Source of the DNA: Mycobacterium colombiense
GTDB lineage: Bacteria; Actinomycetota; Actinomycetes; Mycobacteriales; Mycobacteriaceae
DNA length: 64,000 nt
Assembly (NCBI RefSeq): GCF_003284935.1
Contig: NZ_QMEV01000014.1
Location: 1 to 64,000, forward strand
Reading direction: 5' to 3'
The notes beneath the pieces are model-generated. The model had not been told where the DNA came from. It was given only the letters and a program-made list of their open reading frames with translations, and made no database searches. The position numbers and the translations under genes are program-made. Of this stretch, positions 1-8,717 are shown piece after piece (positions within the stretch are counted from its first letter, which is position 1; each line of letters starts with the position of its first letter).

Positions 1-999
1 GGGTGCCGGCAGGACCGGCGGATGCGGGATGGCGGCCAGCCCAGCCAAGCCGGCGAAGCCACCCAGCGCCCCGAGGGGGGCGACTGCCACGAGGGCGGGG
101 ATGAGCAGCAACTGCGGCGAGCTCGATAGCCAACTGGCGATTTCGGCGATGTGCGTGGGCCAGTCCGACGTCTCGAGGGCGACCAAATACTGAAAGGCCA
201 ACGCCGGATTTTGCTGCAGGTACACCCCGTACTGTTCGAAATCTTCGAGAAGTTCCAGCGCTCGCACGACCCAGAACATCAGCTGGCCCGGGTTGGTGTA
301 GGAGTCGTAGGGCAGTCCATTGACGGTCCCCTGGCCGGGGTTCCAATTGATGCCAAAGAGACGCAGGATTTGCGCGATAAAGTCGTTGAGCGGGTTGTCG
401 ACCGTGGGGTCGGGGAAGTCGTTTGTGTCGTCGACCCCCGAGTCATCGCTTGACGCATCGGATTTCACGATCGGCGGCGCCGGATCGGCTGGCGGTGTCG
501 CCGCGACCGCCGCGGTGGACACCGCCTGGTAGGTGGACATGGTGGTGGCCGCCTGCGTCCACATCCGCGCGTAGTCGGCCTCGTTGACCGCGATGGGGAT
601 CGTGTTGACGCCGAAGAAATTCGTCGCCACCAGCGCCCCGTGCACGACGTGGTTGGTGGCCAGTTCCGGCAGCGTGGGCATGGCGGTCAAGGCCGCGGTG
701 TATGCCGCCGCGGCCACCTCGTGCTGACTGGCGGCGGTCGCGCTGTCGGCGCTGGACTTCGTCAGCCACGCCAGGTACGGCGCGTGCGCGGCCGCGTAGG
801 ACTCAGCGCTGGGCCCCTGCCACGCCCCGGCCTGCACTTCCGCCAGCAATGCGCTCAATTCCTCTGCGGCAGAGAAATACTCGGCGCGCAGCTGCGTCCA
901 TGCGTCGGCCGCGGCCAGCAGCGGGCCGGGTCCGGGGCCGCTGCTGAGCAGCGCCGAATGCAGTTCGGGCGGCGAGGCCATCCAAATCGGGGCCGTCAT
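1..999 (-). CDS. ppe3: PPE family protein, PPE3-type (5' part, runs off the left edge)
   Basis: The reading frame opens with ATG at 999 ([20 protein letters not shown]) and stays open to base 1, so about 333 residues are visible and the 3' end lies outside the window. The PPE signature is at residues 9-11 and the helical-hairpin WxG-type motif (WQGPSAESY) follows around residue 60, so this is a genuine PPE domain. After it come a low-complexity Asp/Pro stretch and a hydrophobic C-terminal part. PPE proteins pair with PE proteins and are secreted by ESX systems. I call it PPE3 because it lies beside the Rv0276 homologue in the same relative orientation as Rv0280 in M. tuberculosis, and because a Zur-like box sits upstream, as known for ppe3. 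The diagnostic C-terminal motif is off the edge. Confidence 0.88.
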   Translation of the reverse strand, partial: MTAPIWMASPPELHSALLSSGPGPGPLLAAADAWTQLRAEYFSAAEELSALLAEVQAGAWQGPSAESYAAAHAPYLAWLTKSSADSATAASQHEVAAAAYTAALTAMPTLPELATNHVVHGALVATNFFGVNTIPIAVNEADYARMWTQAATTMSTYQAVSTAAVAATPPADPAPPIVKSDASSDDSGVDDTNDFPDPTVDNPLNDFIAQILRLFGINWNPGQGTVNGLPYDSYTNPGQLMFWVVRALELLEDFEQYGVYLQQNPALAFQYLVALETSDWPTHIAEIASWLSSSPQLLLIPALVAVAPLGALGGFAGLAGLAAIPHPPVLPAP

Positions 1000-1044
1000 C
1001 AGGCACTCCTCAGGCTGGAAGGGTTACCAGACTGAGGAGCTTAA

Positions 1045-1065
1045 TGAATATGATTATCGTTTTCA
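1045..1065 (-). promoter_or_regulatory. Zur (FurB)-like operator upstream of ppe3
   Basis: A 21-bp imperfect palindrome centred at 1055 has outer arms TGAATA and TTTTCA around a GATTATC core. Read on the minus strand it begins TGAAAACGATAATC, which resembles the AT-rich mycobacterial Zur box. It lies 46 bp upstream of the PPE start in otherwise GC-rich DNA. Known biology: ppe3 and ESX-3 belong to the zinc-uptake regulon of M. tuberculosis. Assignment here is by motif and context only. Confidence 0.7.
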
Positions 1066-1090
1066 ACCGGGCCCGCGTCCGGCCCGCGCA

Positions 1091-2005
1091 CTAGACCAGC
1101 GGGCGGCCCTTCTTGATCCTGCGGTCCAGGTCGTAGAGCAGGACGTTGAACGGGAACTGGCGGATGAACCGCGGGAGATAGCGGTTCACGGTCGCCAGCA
1201 CGGCGATCAGCCTGTCGAAACGGCGTTGCTTCTTGGCGTCCCAGTGCAACCGCATCTCGTCACGGAACCGCTGGGGCAAGAACCCCGTGGTGATCAGCAG
1301 CGCGAAGTTGTCGGAGAGGCGCTGCAGCCGATCCGGCAGTTTCACCCCCCGAATGCGATTCGCGGCAATGGGAAACAGGTACTCCCGCACGGCGTCGTCG
1401 ATGTGGACCTTGGCCAGCGATTCCTCCCAGTAGCGGTCGAACGCCGCACGGTCGGCGGGCCACATGTTCGGCGGCACCTGCAGGGTGGTGGCCAGCGTCA
1501 TGCCCTCGCGATAGTGACGATCGGCGTCCTCGCCCTCGAGTTCGCCGATGAACATGCGGTAGATGTCGACCCCGCCCTTGTAGAGGCACGCCCCCACCCA
1601 CAGCTGCAGCGCTGGGTCGAAAGCGTTGTAAGCCACCGGGCTTTTGCTGTCCGGGGCCGAATACACCTGGGCGTGAGCGCGATTCACGGCGCGGCGGAAG
1701 GCGGCTTTCTGGGCATCGGTGCCGTTGGTCGCGACCGCAAGGTAGGTGAAGGTGGTGCGGGCGCGCTTGATGGGATGCAGGTCGACCCGGCCACTTTCGA
1801 CGCGGCTCTCCATCACGCCGTATCCGACGCCGGGCTGGGCCAATTGCATGATCACGTTGGCCGGCCCGGCCAGCAATGCGACGCCCATCAGTCCCTCGTC
1901 GACACCCAGCGTCGTCCGTCGCCGGCGGCGCTGCGGCCGGGCCGGATCGGTGACCCTGCGCTCGACATGCGCGATCGGCCGGTGCACCGGCTCGTGAATA
2001 GCCAT
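1091..2005 (-). CDS. MpaB/DUF2236-family oxygenase-like protein (Rv0276-like)
   Basis: This 304-residue protein matches the DUF2236/MpaB family, heme-dependent oxygenase-like proteins related to latex-clearing protein. Visible family features are the GPANVIMQL segment near residue 50, an Arg-rich RARTTFTYL segment near 82-90, and a His at 111 (NRAHAQV) in the position expected for a proximal heme ligand. There is no signal peptide. The ATG at 2005 is supported by a GGAGG eight bases upstream. Size and place match Rv0276 (306 aa). It is divergent from the TetR gene at 2099 with about 93 bp between the start codons, which suggests it is that regulator's target. The substrate cannot be inferred. 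Confidence 0.85.
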   Translation of the reverse strand: MAIHEPVHRPIAHVERRVTDPARPQRRRRRTTLGVDEGLMGVALLAGPANVIMQLAQPGVGYGVMESRVESGRVDLHPIKRARTTFTYLAVATNGTDAQKAAFRRAVNRAHAQVYSAPDSKSPVAYNAFDPALQLWVGACLYKGGVDIYRMFIGELEGEDADRHYREGMTLATTLQVPPNMWPADRAAFDRYWEESLAKVHIDDAVREYLFPIAANRIRGVKLPDRLQRLSDNFALLITTGFLPQRFRDEMRLHWDAKKQRRFDRLIAVLATVNRYLPRFIRQFPFNVLLYDLDRRIKKGRPLV

Positions 2006-2098
2006 TCGTCAGGTCCTCCCGCAGCGCCGGTCCGCTAATGTGCGAACGCTTGTTTCCTGATATTGTCGCGGCTGGGCGTTAGTGTCAAGATGGTTTCC

Positions 2099-2752
2099 AT
2101 GAGCGAGACGTCCAGCGCGCGGCCGTACCGCGGGGTCGAGGCCGCCGAGCGCCTGGCCACCCGCCGTAACCGGCTGCTCGCCGCGGGGCTGGACCTGCTC
2201 GGGGCGCAGCGACAGAACATCTCGGCGGTCACCGTGCGCGGCGTGTGCCGCAGCGCCGGCCTGGCCGCCCGCTACTTCTATGAGAGCTTCGCCGACAAGG
2301 ACGAGTTCGTCGCGTGCGTGTTCGACTGGGTGGTCGCCGAGCTGGCCGCCACCACGCAGGCGGCGGTGGCCGCGGTACCGGCCGGTGAGCAAACCCGCGC
2401 GGGCATGGCCAACATCGTGCGGACCATCACCGACGACCCCCGCGTGGGCCGCCTGCTGTTCAGCACGCAGCTGGCCGATCCGGTGATCGTGCGCAAGCGT
2501 GCCGAGTCGAGCGCGCTGTTCGCCATGCTGTCCGGCCAGCACGTCGGCCACGCGCTACGGGTCCCGGCGAACGAACGCATCAAGGCCGCCGCGCATTTCG
2601 TGGTGGGCGGCGTCGGCCAGACCATCAGCGCCTGGCTGGCCGGTGACGTCCGACTCGACCCGGACCAGCTCGTCGACCACCTGGCGGCGCTGCTCGACGA
2701 GCTCGCCGAGCCAAACCTGTACCGCCTCAGCGAAACACGAGCGGACGCCTAG
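2099..2752 (+). CDS. TetR-family transcriptional regulator (Rv0275c-like)
   Basis: An N-terminal TetR DNA-binding domain is visible (residues about 15-65: RRNRLLAAGLDLLG then VTVRGVCRSAGLAARYFYES), with the Tyr-Phe-Tyr turn typical of the recognition helix, followed by an all-helical ligand domain. I chose the ATG at 2099 (MSETSSARPY); an in-frame ATG at 2090 and an upstream non-ATG codon at 2063 are possible. It is divergent from the MpaB-like gene and converges on the acyltransferase island, whose first gene ends 16 bp away. Position and size match Rv0275c. Likely targets are itself and the divergent oxygenase. No clear palindromic operator was found in the short shared promoter. Confidence 0.85.
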   Translation: MSETSSARPYRGVEAAERLATRRNRLLAAGLDLLGAQRQNISAVTVRGVCRSAGLAARYFYESFADKDEFVACVFDWVVAELAATTQAAVAAVPAGEQTRAGMANIVRTITDDPRVGRLLFSTQLADPVIVRKRAESSALFAMLSGQHVGHALRVPANERIKAAAHFVVGGVGQTISAWLAGDVRLDPDQLVDHLAALLDELAEPNLYRLSETRADA

Positions 2753-2767
2753 CATCCCGTGACGGGC

Positions 2768-4105
2768 TCACACCCTGCTGACCGTGCGCCAGCCCGTCGT
2801 GGCGGTCAGCGAGAAGTCACTCAGCGTGCTTGAAATGTGCTGCCGCAAAACCTCGTCCGAGTTCGGGCGGCCGGGCTGATAGGAGAGCACCGAGACGAAG
2901 ACCTGTCCGTGCACCCGTCCCGATAGCAGTGCCAGCACGCCGTTGGTGCGCTGCATGGTCGCGCGGGTCACGCCCGGGTACAGGGATTTCATGGCGAAAT
3001 GGTCGGCATCGCTGCCGTCCGGCCGGTTGGCGGCCGGGTCGACCGCGCCGAGGTTGGACGATACGACGGCGGTCGCGTTGCCGGTGACCACGCTGATCAG
3101 CCGCCGGAAGAGCCGCTTGGGGATCAGCGGCACCAGCGGCAGCAATGCCCACCGCTCGTCGGGCACATCCCGGTGACGGATCAGCGCGTCCTTGATGACG
3201 GCGCGGATCTCGCCCAGGTTGGTCGCGTCCGCGGGGTCGACCGTGATGTCGACATTTGTGACGGCGTTGGCGCGGGTGTCGCCCGGGGCGCGCTCGTTGA
3301 CCGGCATCCCCACGTTGACCGAGCCGTCCGCGGCGACGCGTCCCACGCGCTGGGCCAGCCGGGCTGCCAATCCGGCCAGCAGCGCGTTGCTGGTGCCCCC
3401 GAGGGAGCGGGCGCGCGCGTCCCACTCGTCGGCCTCGAAGAAGAGCGTCGCCGCGGGCAGCGTGATGCTTTCGTCCCCTCCGGCGACCGGCGCGGGTCGC
3501 TTCGTGGGCGGGGCATCCCGGCGACCGACCCGGGCCAATCGCGCCGCCGCCATAACCGCGCGGCCGATATCGGTTGTGTCGCGCGTAGTTTGGCGTGCGT
3601 CCTCGCGCAGCGCCCGCCACCGCCGCCGTGCCTTCGCGGCGGGCCAGCGGGCCGCGTCGTCACGCCCGGACGCGGCATCCGCCACCGCCTCGCACAGCCC
3701 GACGCCATCGGTAAGGCAATGCGTGATCACCAGGCTGACCGCCGCCCCACCGTCGGTGAACGGCAGCACGGCCAGGCGCCAGCCGGGGCCGAACTCGGCG
3801 TCCGGGCGCTGGGCCGCCTGCTCGTCGCACCAGGTGTCGAGCTCCGCACGGGGCCGGGGCGTCGTGATGATCTCGAGGCCGGGCTGCTCGCGGGGTGACA
3901 CCCAGCGGTGGCGGCCGAACGGCAGGGGCGAGCGCTCGATGCGGCGGGCCAACCTTCCCCGGCCTAGGTGGTCATGAAACCTTGTCAGACCGTCGATGTC
4001 GACGGGCCGGTCGTACACCCAGACGCATTGCACGAGGCTGGTGGTGCCCGTCGCTCGTTCGCCGAGAAACAGGGTCTGGTCGGCCAGGTCCAGTACGTTG
4101 CTCAC
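2768..4105 (-). CDS. WS/DGAT-like O-acyltransferase (copy A)
   Basis: This 445-residue protein belongs to the acyl-CoA-dependent condensation/WS-DGAT/PapA superfamily. The HxxxDG catalytic motif is at residues 129-134 (HCLTDG); the extra leading His of classical WS/DGAT enzymes is Thr here. A PVNERAPGDTRAN block corresponds to the PVSxR...GN motif, and a SSNLG segment lies in the usual SNVPGP position. No signal peptide is seen. The start is GTG at 4105, 2 bp after the stop of the PapA-like gene, so the two are certainly co-transcribed. Expected chemistry is transfer of a fatty acyl group to an alcohol, giving a wax ester, triacylglycerol or glycolipid; the actual substrate is unknown. Paralogue at 5890-7239. 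Confidence 0.8.
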   Translation of the reverse strand: MSNVLDLADQTLFLGERATGTTSLVQCVWVYDRPVDIDGLTRFHDHLGRGRLARRIERSPLPFGRHRWVSPREQPGLEIITTPRPRAELDTWCDEQAAQRPDAEFGPGWRLAVLPFTDGGAAVSLVITHCLTDGVGLCEAVADAASGRDDAARWPAAKARRRWRALREDARQTTRDTTDIGRAVMAAARLARVGRRDAPPTKRPAPVAGGDESITLPAATLFFEADEWDARARSLGGTSNALLAGLAARLAQRVGRVAADGSVNVGMPVNERAPGDTRANAVTNVDITVDPADATNLGEIRAVIKDALIRHRDVPDERWALLPLVPLIPKRLFRRLISVVTGNATAVVSSNLGAVDPAANRPDGSDADHFAMKSLYPGVTRATMQRTNGVLALLSGRVHGQVFVSVLSYQPGRPNSDEVLRQHISSTLSDFSLTATTGWRTVSRV

Positions 4106-4107
4106 GT

Positions 4108-5583
4108 CTAGGCCGCCTCGGTGTCGTCTTCGTCAGCACCGTCCTGCGGCTCGTCCGAAACGTCCTGCCGTGCGGCCATACCCGCGGCCGACGTGACGCT
4201 TTCGGCGGCGTGCCCGAAAGTTTGGACCAGTGCCGCGATGTAGCGCCGCACCGACTCGCGCGCAACCTCGTTGTCCGGGAAGGAGATCGTCACCGTGGTC
4301 TTTTCGGCGTGCCGGTTGATCCACATGTTGATGCCGCCGGCGGACAGGTTGTCGCCGTAGGTGCCGAAATTCGTCTCCGCCCACAATCCGGCCAGGGGTA
4401 TCTTGCGGAAATCGAGGTAGGACAACATCATTGGCAGGCTGGTCGGCAGCTTGATGCCCAGTTCGTCCGGCGTCGATAGCTCCAGGACGCGCTCGAACGG
4501 TACATCGGCCAGCGGCCGTGCGGCGTCGAACGACTTCTGGGCCGCGCGGGCCGCCTCGCCGAATGAGACATCGGCGGCCGGCACGGTGACCGGGATCAGG
4601 CTGGCGAACCAGCCCACGGTCATCGTGTCGGTGCCCGGCATCCGGGTGTCCTTGGCGGTGAACCCGTGGTAGGTCTCGGTGCCGGTCAACTCGTGTTCGG
4701 TCAGCGCCGTGCAGGCCAGGACTCCCCCGATGAACCGCGCGCCCGCCGCGCGGCAGGCGGCGTCGAAAGCCTCGGTACCGGCCGCGTCCAACAGCTGGAC
4801 CGTCACCAGGTCGCCCTCGGTGCTGGCCCATGTATCCCCAAGCGGCAGTGGGAAACTCGGCCAGTTTCCCTCGGTGTCGCGGCCGAACGCGATCCATTCC
4901 TTGATCTCCGGGGATGACAACGTCAAACCCGCGGCACTCTCACGTTGCCGAACGGCGTAGTCACGGTAGCTCCTCACCTCGGGGAGGTGGGGCGGGTGCC
5001 GATGAGCGCCCTGCGCCAGTTCCAGGTAGGCCAGGTGGATGTCGACGAAGATCAGGCCTGCGGACAAGCCGTCGATATGCAGATGGTCGACGCTGGCGTA
5101 GAAGGTGAAATAGTCGGCGTGCTCGACGATGCCGAAGGTGAAGCAGCCCCACTCGAGGGTCCCGGGGGTCGTCGTCAACGCGTGGGTGCGCACCTGTTCG
5201 GCGCTCATGTGCCCGTAGCGCACCGGAACCAGATCGATCACCGCGGGGTCATCGATCGTGCGTCGTACGATCGCGCCGTCCTCGAATTCAAACCAGTTGT
5301 GATAGGTCTCCTGGCGCCGAACGTGTGCATTGATGGTCGCCGTCATCGCGGTGATATCACACACGCCGGGGATATCCCAGGCTACGACCATCAGGCGGGG
5401 TAGCTGCCTGTTCAGGGTGCTGCCGACGTTGGCGGCCCAAAGATGTTGATTCTGTTGATAACTCGGAGCAAGCGGTGACCGACGAGCGGTGCGAGCCGCA
5501 TCAAGCGCCGCGGGCGCGGGGGTCCACATCGTCAGCGGACCGCTCGGTGGTTGCCATTCGTTGATACTTCCGAGTGCGACCAT
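4108..5583 (-). CDS. PapA-like condensation-domain acyltransferase (copy A)
   Basis: The 491-residue protein resembles the mycobacterial polyketide-associated acyltransferases PapA1-PapA3. Shared blocks recalled from PapA1 include NAHVRRQETY, a CFTFGI segment, YASVDHLHIDG with the HxxxDG motif at residues 167-172, ARFIGGVLAC and SFPDNEVARESV. Known PapA1/A2/A3 enzymes acylate trehalose to build sulfolipid or polyacyltrehalose. I start at ATG 5583 (MVALGSINEW), which aligns exactly with the start of copy B; a longer frame to 5631 has no counterpart there. A GGGAGGG lies rather far upstream (about 13 bp). No pks, mmpL or fadD gene is adjacent, so the acyl donor must come from elsewhere. Confidence 0.82.
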   Translation of the reverse strand: MVALGSINEWQPPSGPLTMWTPAPAALDAARTARRSPLAPSYQQNQHLWAANVGSTLNRQLPRLMVVAWDIPGVCDITAMTATINAHVRRQETYHNWFEFEDGAIVRRTIDDPAVIDLVPVRYGHMSAEQVRTHALTTTPGTLEWGCFTFGIVEHADYFTFYASVDHLHIDGLSAGLIFVDIHLAYLELAQGAHRHPPHLPEVRSYRDYAVRQRESAAGLTLSSPEIKEWIAFGRDTEGNWPSFPLPLGDTWASTEGDLVTVQLLDAAGTEAFDAACRAAGARFIGGVLACTALTEHELTGTETYHGFTAKDTRMPGTDTMTVGWFASLIPVTVPAADVSFGEAARAAQKSFDAARPLADVPFERVLELSTPDELGIKLPTSLPMMLSYLDFRKIPLAGLWAETNFGTYGDNLSAGGINMWINRHAEKTTVTISFPDNEVARESVRRYIAALVQTFGHAAESVTSAAGMAARQDVSDEPQDGADEDDTEAA

Positions 5584-5889
5584 TTGCTTAAGTCGTCCCT
5601 CCCGTTGATGCCGACATTTAGTGCGCAGCAAGGGAACACGAAAGAGTCATTGGACTTGTGCCGGTGACCCCTTCGCGCAGAATCCCGTTCGTTGGAACTG
5701 TTACGACGTGTCGCGGCATGCGGACTGACGTTGCCGTGTCGCGTGCGCCCCCTGCGTCGCCGGACTGACGGTAGTCGAATAGGCCACACACGTGCCCCAC
5801 TTGTGAGAAGGGTCACACCGACCTAGGACGGCGCGCGGGGGCCGGTGGCCGCGCACGCGCGTGCGGACGCCTCGCGCCGCGCGGCGGGT
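5584..5889. other. Intergenic region between acyltransferase units
   Basis: About 306 bp without a convincing gene. It must hold the promoter of copy A and the end of copy B. Near copy A's start it weakly resembles the same position upstream of copy B (a CCGACAT element in both), supporting a shared ancestral leader. I see no strong terminator hairpin and no clear operator. Confidence 0.5.
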
Positions 5890-7239
5890 TCACACCCGGC
5901 TGAACGCGCGCCAGTCCGTCGTGGCGGTCAGCGAGAAATCGCTCAGCACGCCGTGGATGGCTTGCCGTAACCCTTCGTTCGAATTTCGGCGACCCAGCTG
6001 ATAGCCCAGGACCGAGACGAACACCCGACCGTGGACCCGCCCCGAGAGCAACGCCAGCGCCCCGTTGGTGCGGTGCATCGTCGCGCTGGTCACGCCGGGG
6101 TACACCGACCTCATCGCGAAGTAGTCGGCGTCGCGGCCGTCCGGCCGGTTCACCGCAGGGTCCATGGCACCGAGGTTGGACGATACGACGGTGGTTGCGC
6201 CGCCGGTGACCACGCTGATCAGCCGCCGGAAGAGCCGCTTGGGGATCAGCGGCACCAGCGGCAGCAATGCCCACCGCTCGTCGGGCACATCCCGATGGCG
6301 GATCAGCGCGTCCTTGATGAGGGCGCGGATCTCTCGCAGGTCCGTGCCGATCGCCGAGGGCCGCAGCGTGACGTCGACGTTCGCGACCGCGTTGGCGCGA
6401 GTGTCGCCCGGGGCGCGCTCGTTGACCGGCATCCCCACGTTGACCGAGCCGTCCGCGGCGACGCGTCCCACGCGCTGGGCCAGCCGGGCCGCCAATCCCG
6501 CGAGCAACGCGTTGCTGGTGCCCCCGAGGGAGCGGGCGCGGGCATCCCATTCGTCGGCGTCGACGAAGAACGTCGTCATCGGCAGGGTGACGCGCTCGTC
6601 TCCGGCCGCCGTTGGCGCGGACGGCTTCTCGGCGGATGCGGCCTGCACCGCGTCGCGGCCCTGACTGAGCATGCGCGCCGCTGCGCCGACGGCCCGAGCG
6701 ACATCGCCGGCGTCGCGCACCGTTTGGCGTGCGTCCTCGCGCAGCGCCCGCCACCGCCGCCGTGCCTTCGCGGCGGGCCAGCGGATCGCGTCGTCACGCC
6801 CGGAAGCCGCGTCCGCCAACGCCTCGCACAACCCGACGCCGTCGGTGAGGCAATGCGTGGTGACCAGGCTGACCGCCGCGCCACCGTCGGTGAACGGCAG
6901 CACCGCAAGGTGCCAGCCGGGCCCGTGCTCGGCATCCGGGCGTCGGGTGGCTTGTTCGGCCAGCCAGGCGTCGATCCCGTCACGGGAACGCGGCGCGCCG
7001 ACGATCTCGAGGGCGCACCGGTCGTTCGGCGACACCCAGCGATGCCGGCCGAACGGCAAGGGCGAGCGCTCGACCCGGCGCGACAACCGTCCCTGGCCCA
7101 GCCGGCGATGGAACTCGCGCAGCCCGCCGATGTCGATGGCGCGGTCATACACCCACATACATTGCAACAGGCTGGTGGCCCCCGTCGCCCGCTCACCGAG
7201 GAAGAGGGTCTGGTCGGCCAGGTCCAGCACGTTGCTCAT
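5890..7239 (-). CDS. WS/DGAT-like O-acyltransferase (copy B)
   Basis: A paralogue of 2768-4105, 449 residues from ATG 7239 (MSNVLDLADQTLFLGERATG), identical to copy A over the first 20 residues. HCLTDG is conserved at the same place, as are MPVNERAPGDTRAN and VVSSNLGAMD. An open frame extends further upstream to 7521, but that part is the out-of-frame shadow of the PapA-like gene. The start follows the upstream stop by 2 bp, as in copy A. The most variable segment between copies is the linker after the catalytic half (copy B residues around 205-230), which hints at different partners or substrates. Function is inferred at superfamily level only. Confidence 0.8.
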   Translation of the reverse strand: MSNVLDLADQTLFLGERATGATSLLQCMWVYDRAIDIGGLREFHRRLGQGRLSRRVERSPLPFGRHRWVSPNDRCALEIVGAPRSRDGIDAWLAEQATRRPDAEHGPGWHLAVLPFTDGGAAVSLVTTHCLTDGVGLCEALADAASGRDDAIRWPAAKARRRWRALREDARQTVRDAGDVARAVGAAARMLSQGRDAVQAASAEKPSAPTAAGDERVTLPMTTFFVDADEWDARARSLGGTSNALLAGLAARLAQRVGRVAADGSVNVGMPVNERAPGDTRANAVANVDVTLRPSAIGTDLREIRALIKDALIRHRDVPDERWALLPLVPLIPKRLFRRLISVVTGGATTVVSSNLGAMDPAVNRPDGRDADYFAMRSVYPGVTSATMHRTNGALALLSGRVHGRVFVSVLGYQLGRRNSNEGLRQAIHGVLSDFSLTATTDWRAFSRV

Positions 7240-7241
7240 GG

Positions 7242-8717
7242 TCAGGCCGCTTCGTGGTCGTCCGCGTTTGGCGCGACGGGGTAGGACCCTTCCGAATCCG
7301 ACTGGGGCGCAACGATAACTGGATCGTCCAGGGTGGGCTTGGCGACGCGCACGAACGCCTGGGTCAGTGTCGCGATGTAGCGGAGGACGGACTCGCGCGC
7401 GATCGCGTTGTCCGGGAAGGACATCGTCACCGTGGTGTTCTCGGCCTGCCGGTTGATCCACAAGTTGATCCCGCCGTGGGACAGGCTGTCGCCGTAGGTG
7501 CCGAACTTCGTCTCCGCCCATAGCCCGTTGAGGGGAATCTTGCGGAAGTCCAGGAAGGACAGCATCATCGGCAGCTGCGTGGGCAGCTTGATCCCCAGTT
7601 CGTCGGGGGTCGCCAACTCCAAGACCCGCTCGACGGGCACGTCGGCGAGGCGCTGCGCGTCGTCGAACGACTTCTGCGCCGCCCTGGCCGCCTGGGCGAA
7701 CGTCTCGCCGGCTGTCGGCACGGTGATGGGAATCAGGCTGGCGAACCAGCCCACGGTCATCGTGTCGATACCCGCGGCCCGGGTGTCCTTGGCGGTGAAC
7801 CCGTGATAGGCGTGCTTGCCGGTCAATTCGTGTTCGGCGAACGCGGCGCAGGCCAGGACTCCGCCGATGAACCGGGCGCCGGCGGCCACACAGGCGGCGT
7901 CGAAGGCCTCGGTCTCGGCGGCATCCATCAATTCGACCGTCAGCAGATCGCCCTTGGTGCTGGCCCAGGTGTCACCGAGCGGCAGCGGAAAGCTGGGCCA
8001 GTCGCCATCGGTGTCACGCGCGAAGGCGATCCAGTCCTTGATCTCTGGCGACGACAGGTCCAAGCCGGCAGCCCTCTCGCGCTGTCGCGCAACGTAGTCG
8101 CGGTAGCTGCGCACCTCGGGCAGCGGGGCGGCCCGGTGCCCGCCCTGCGCTAACTCCTGATACATCAGGTGAATGTCGAGGAAGATCAGGGCGGCGGACA
8201 GGCCGTCGATGTGCAGGTGGTCGACGCTGGCGTAGAACGTGAAATAGTCGGCGTGCTGGACGATTCCGTAGGTGAAGCAGCCCCATTCCAGCGTGTGTGG
8301 AGTCGTGGTGAGGACGTGGTTACGCGCCTGATCCGGTGTCATCTCCCCGAGGGCGACGGGGACGAAATCGATGGCTGCGGGGTCCTCGAGTTCGCGGCGC
8401 ACGAAGATTCCATTGTCGAATTCGAACCAGTGGTGGTACGTGTCCTGGCGGCGCACATGGGCATTGATCGTCGCGGTCATCGCCTCGATGTTGCAGGTTC
8501 CGGGGATGTCCCACGCCACGATCATCAGCCGGGGCAGCTGCCGGTTCAGGTTCTTACCGTGATAGGAGGCCCAGAGGTGTTGATTCTGTTGATAACTCGG
8601 TGCCAGATCGCTTCGTCGCGCGGCGCGCGCCGCTTCGAGCGCCGTGGGGGCGGCCATCCACATGGTAACCGGGCCCTGTGGCGGTTGCCATTCGTTGATG
8701 TTTCCGAGTGCGACCAT
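7242..8717 (-). CDS. PapA-like condensation-domain acyltransferase (copy B)
   Basis: This 491-residue paralogue of the 4108-5583 gene starts at ATG 8717 (MVALGNINEWQPPQGPVTMW). The HxxxDG motif is again at residues 167-172 (HLHIDG), and the flanking FTFYASVD, ARFIGGVLAC, YHGFTAKDTR and LPMMLSFLDFRKIPL blocks are conserved. The C-terminal tail after about residue 460 differs completely from copy A. It is the first gene of its unit, with 2-bp spacing to the WS/DGAT-like gene. By homology it is a cytosolic acyltransferase acting on a lipid or glycolipid acceptor such as trehalose, but the substrate is not deducible. Confidence 0.82.
   Translation of the reverse strand: MVALGNINEWQPPQGPVTMWMAAPTALEAARAARRSDLAPSYQQNQHLWASYHGKNLNRQLPRLMIVAWDIPGTCNIEAMTATINAHVRRQDTYHHWFEFDNGIFVRRELEDPAAIDFVPVALGEMTPDQARNHVLTTTPHTLEWGCFTYGIVQHADYFTFYASVDHLHIDGLSAALIFLDIHLMYQELAQGGHRAAPLPEVRSYRDYVARQRERAAGLDLSSPEIKDWIAFARDTDGDWPSFPLPLGDTWASTKGDLLTVELMDAAETEAFDAACVAAGARFIGGVLACAAFAEHELTGKHAYHGFTAKDTRAAGIDTMTVGWFASLIPITVPTAGETFAQAARAAQKSFDDAQRLADVPVERVLELATPDELGIKLPTQLPMMLSFLDFRKIPLNGLWAETKFGTYGDSLSHGGINLWINRQAENTTVTMSFPDNAIARESVLRYIATLTQAFVRVAKPTLDDPVIVAPQSDSEGSYPVAPNADDHEAA

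Larger units (their letters stand above)
2768..8717 (-). repeat. Tandem duplication of a two-gene acyltransferase unit
   Basis: Two units, 2768-5583 and 5890-8717, each encode a PapA-like protein followed by a WS/DGAT-like protein with exactly 2 bp between stop and start. Long blocks are identical at nucleotide level: about 80 bp at 3092-3174 equals 6212-6294, and further blocks occur around 3300 and 6430. Other parts have drifted. The upstream regions of the units share only short similarity near the start codons. This indicates a fairly old tandem duplication, perhaps with local gene conversion. No transposase or direct-repeat border is visible. Confidence 0.9.
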
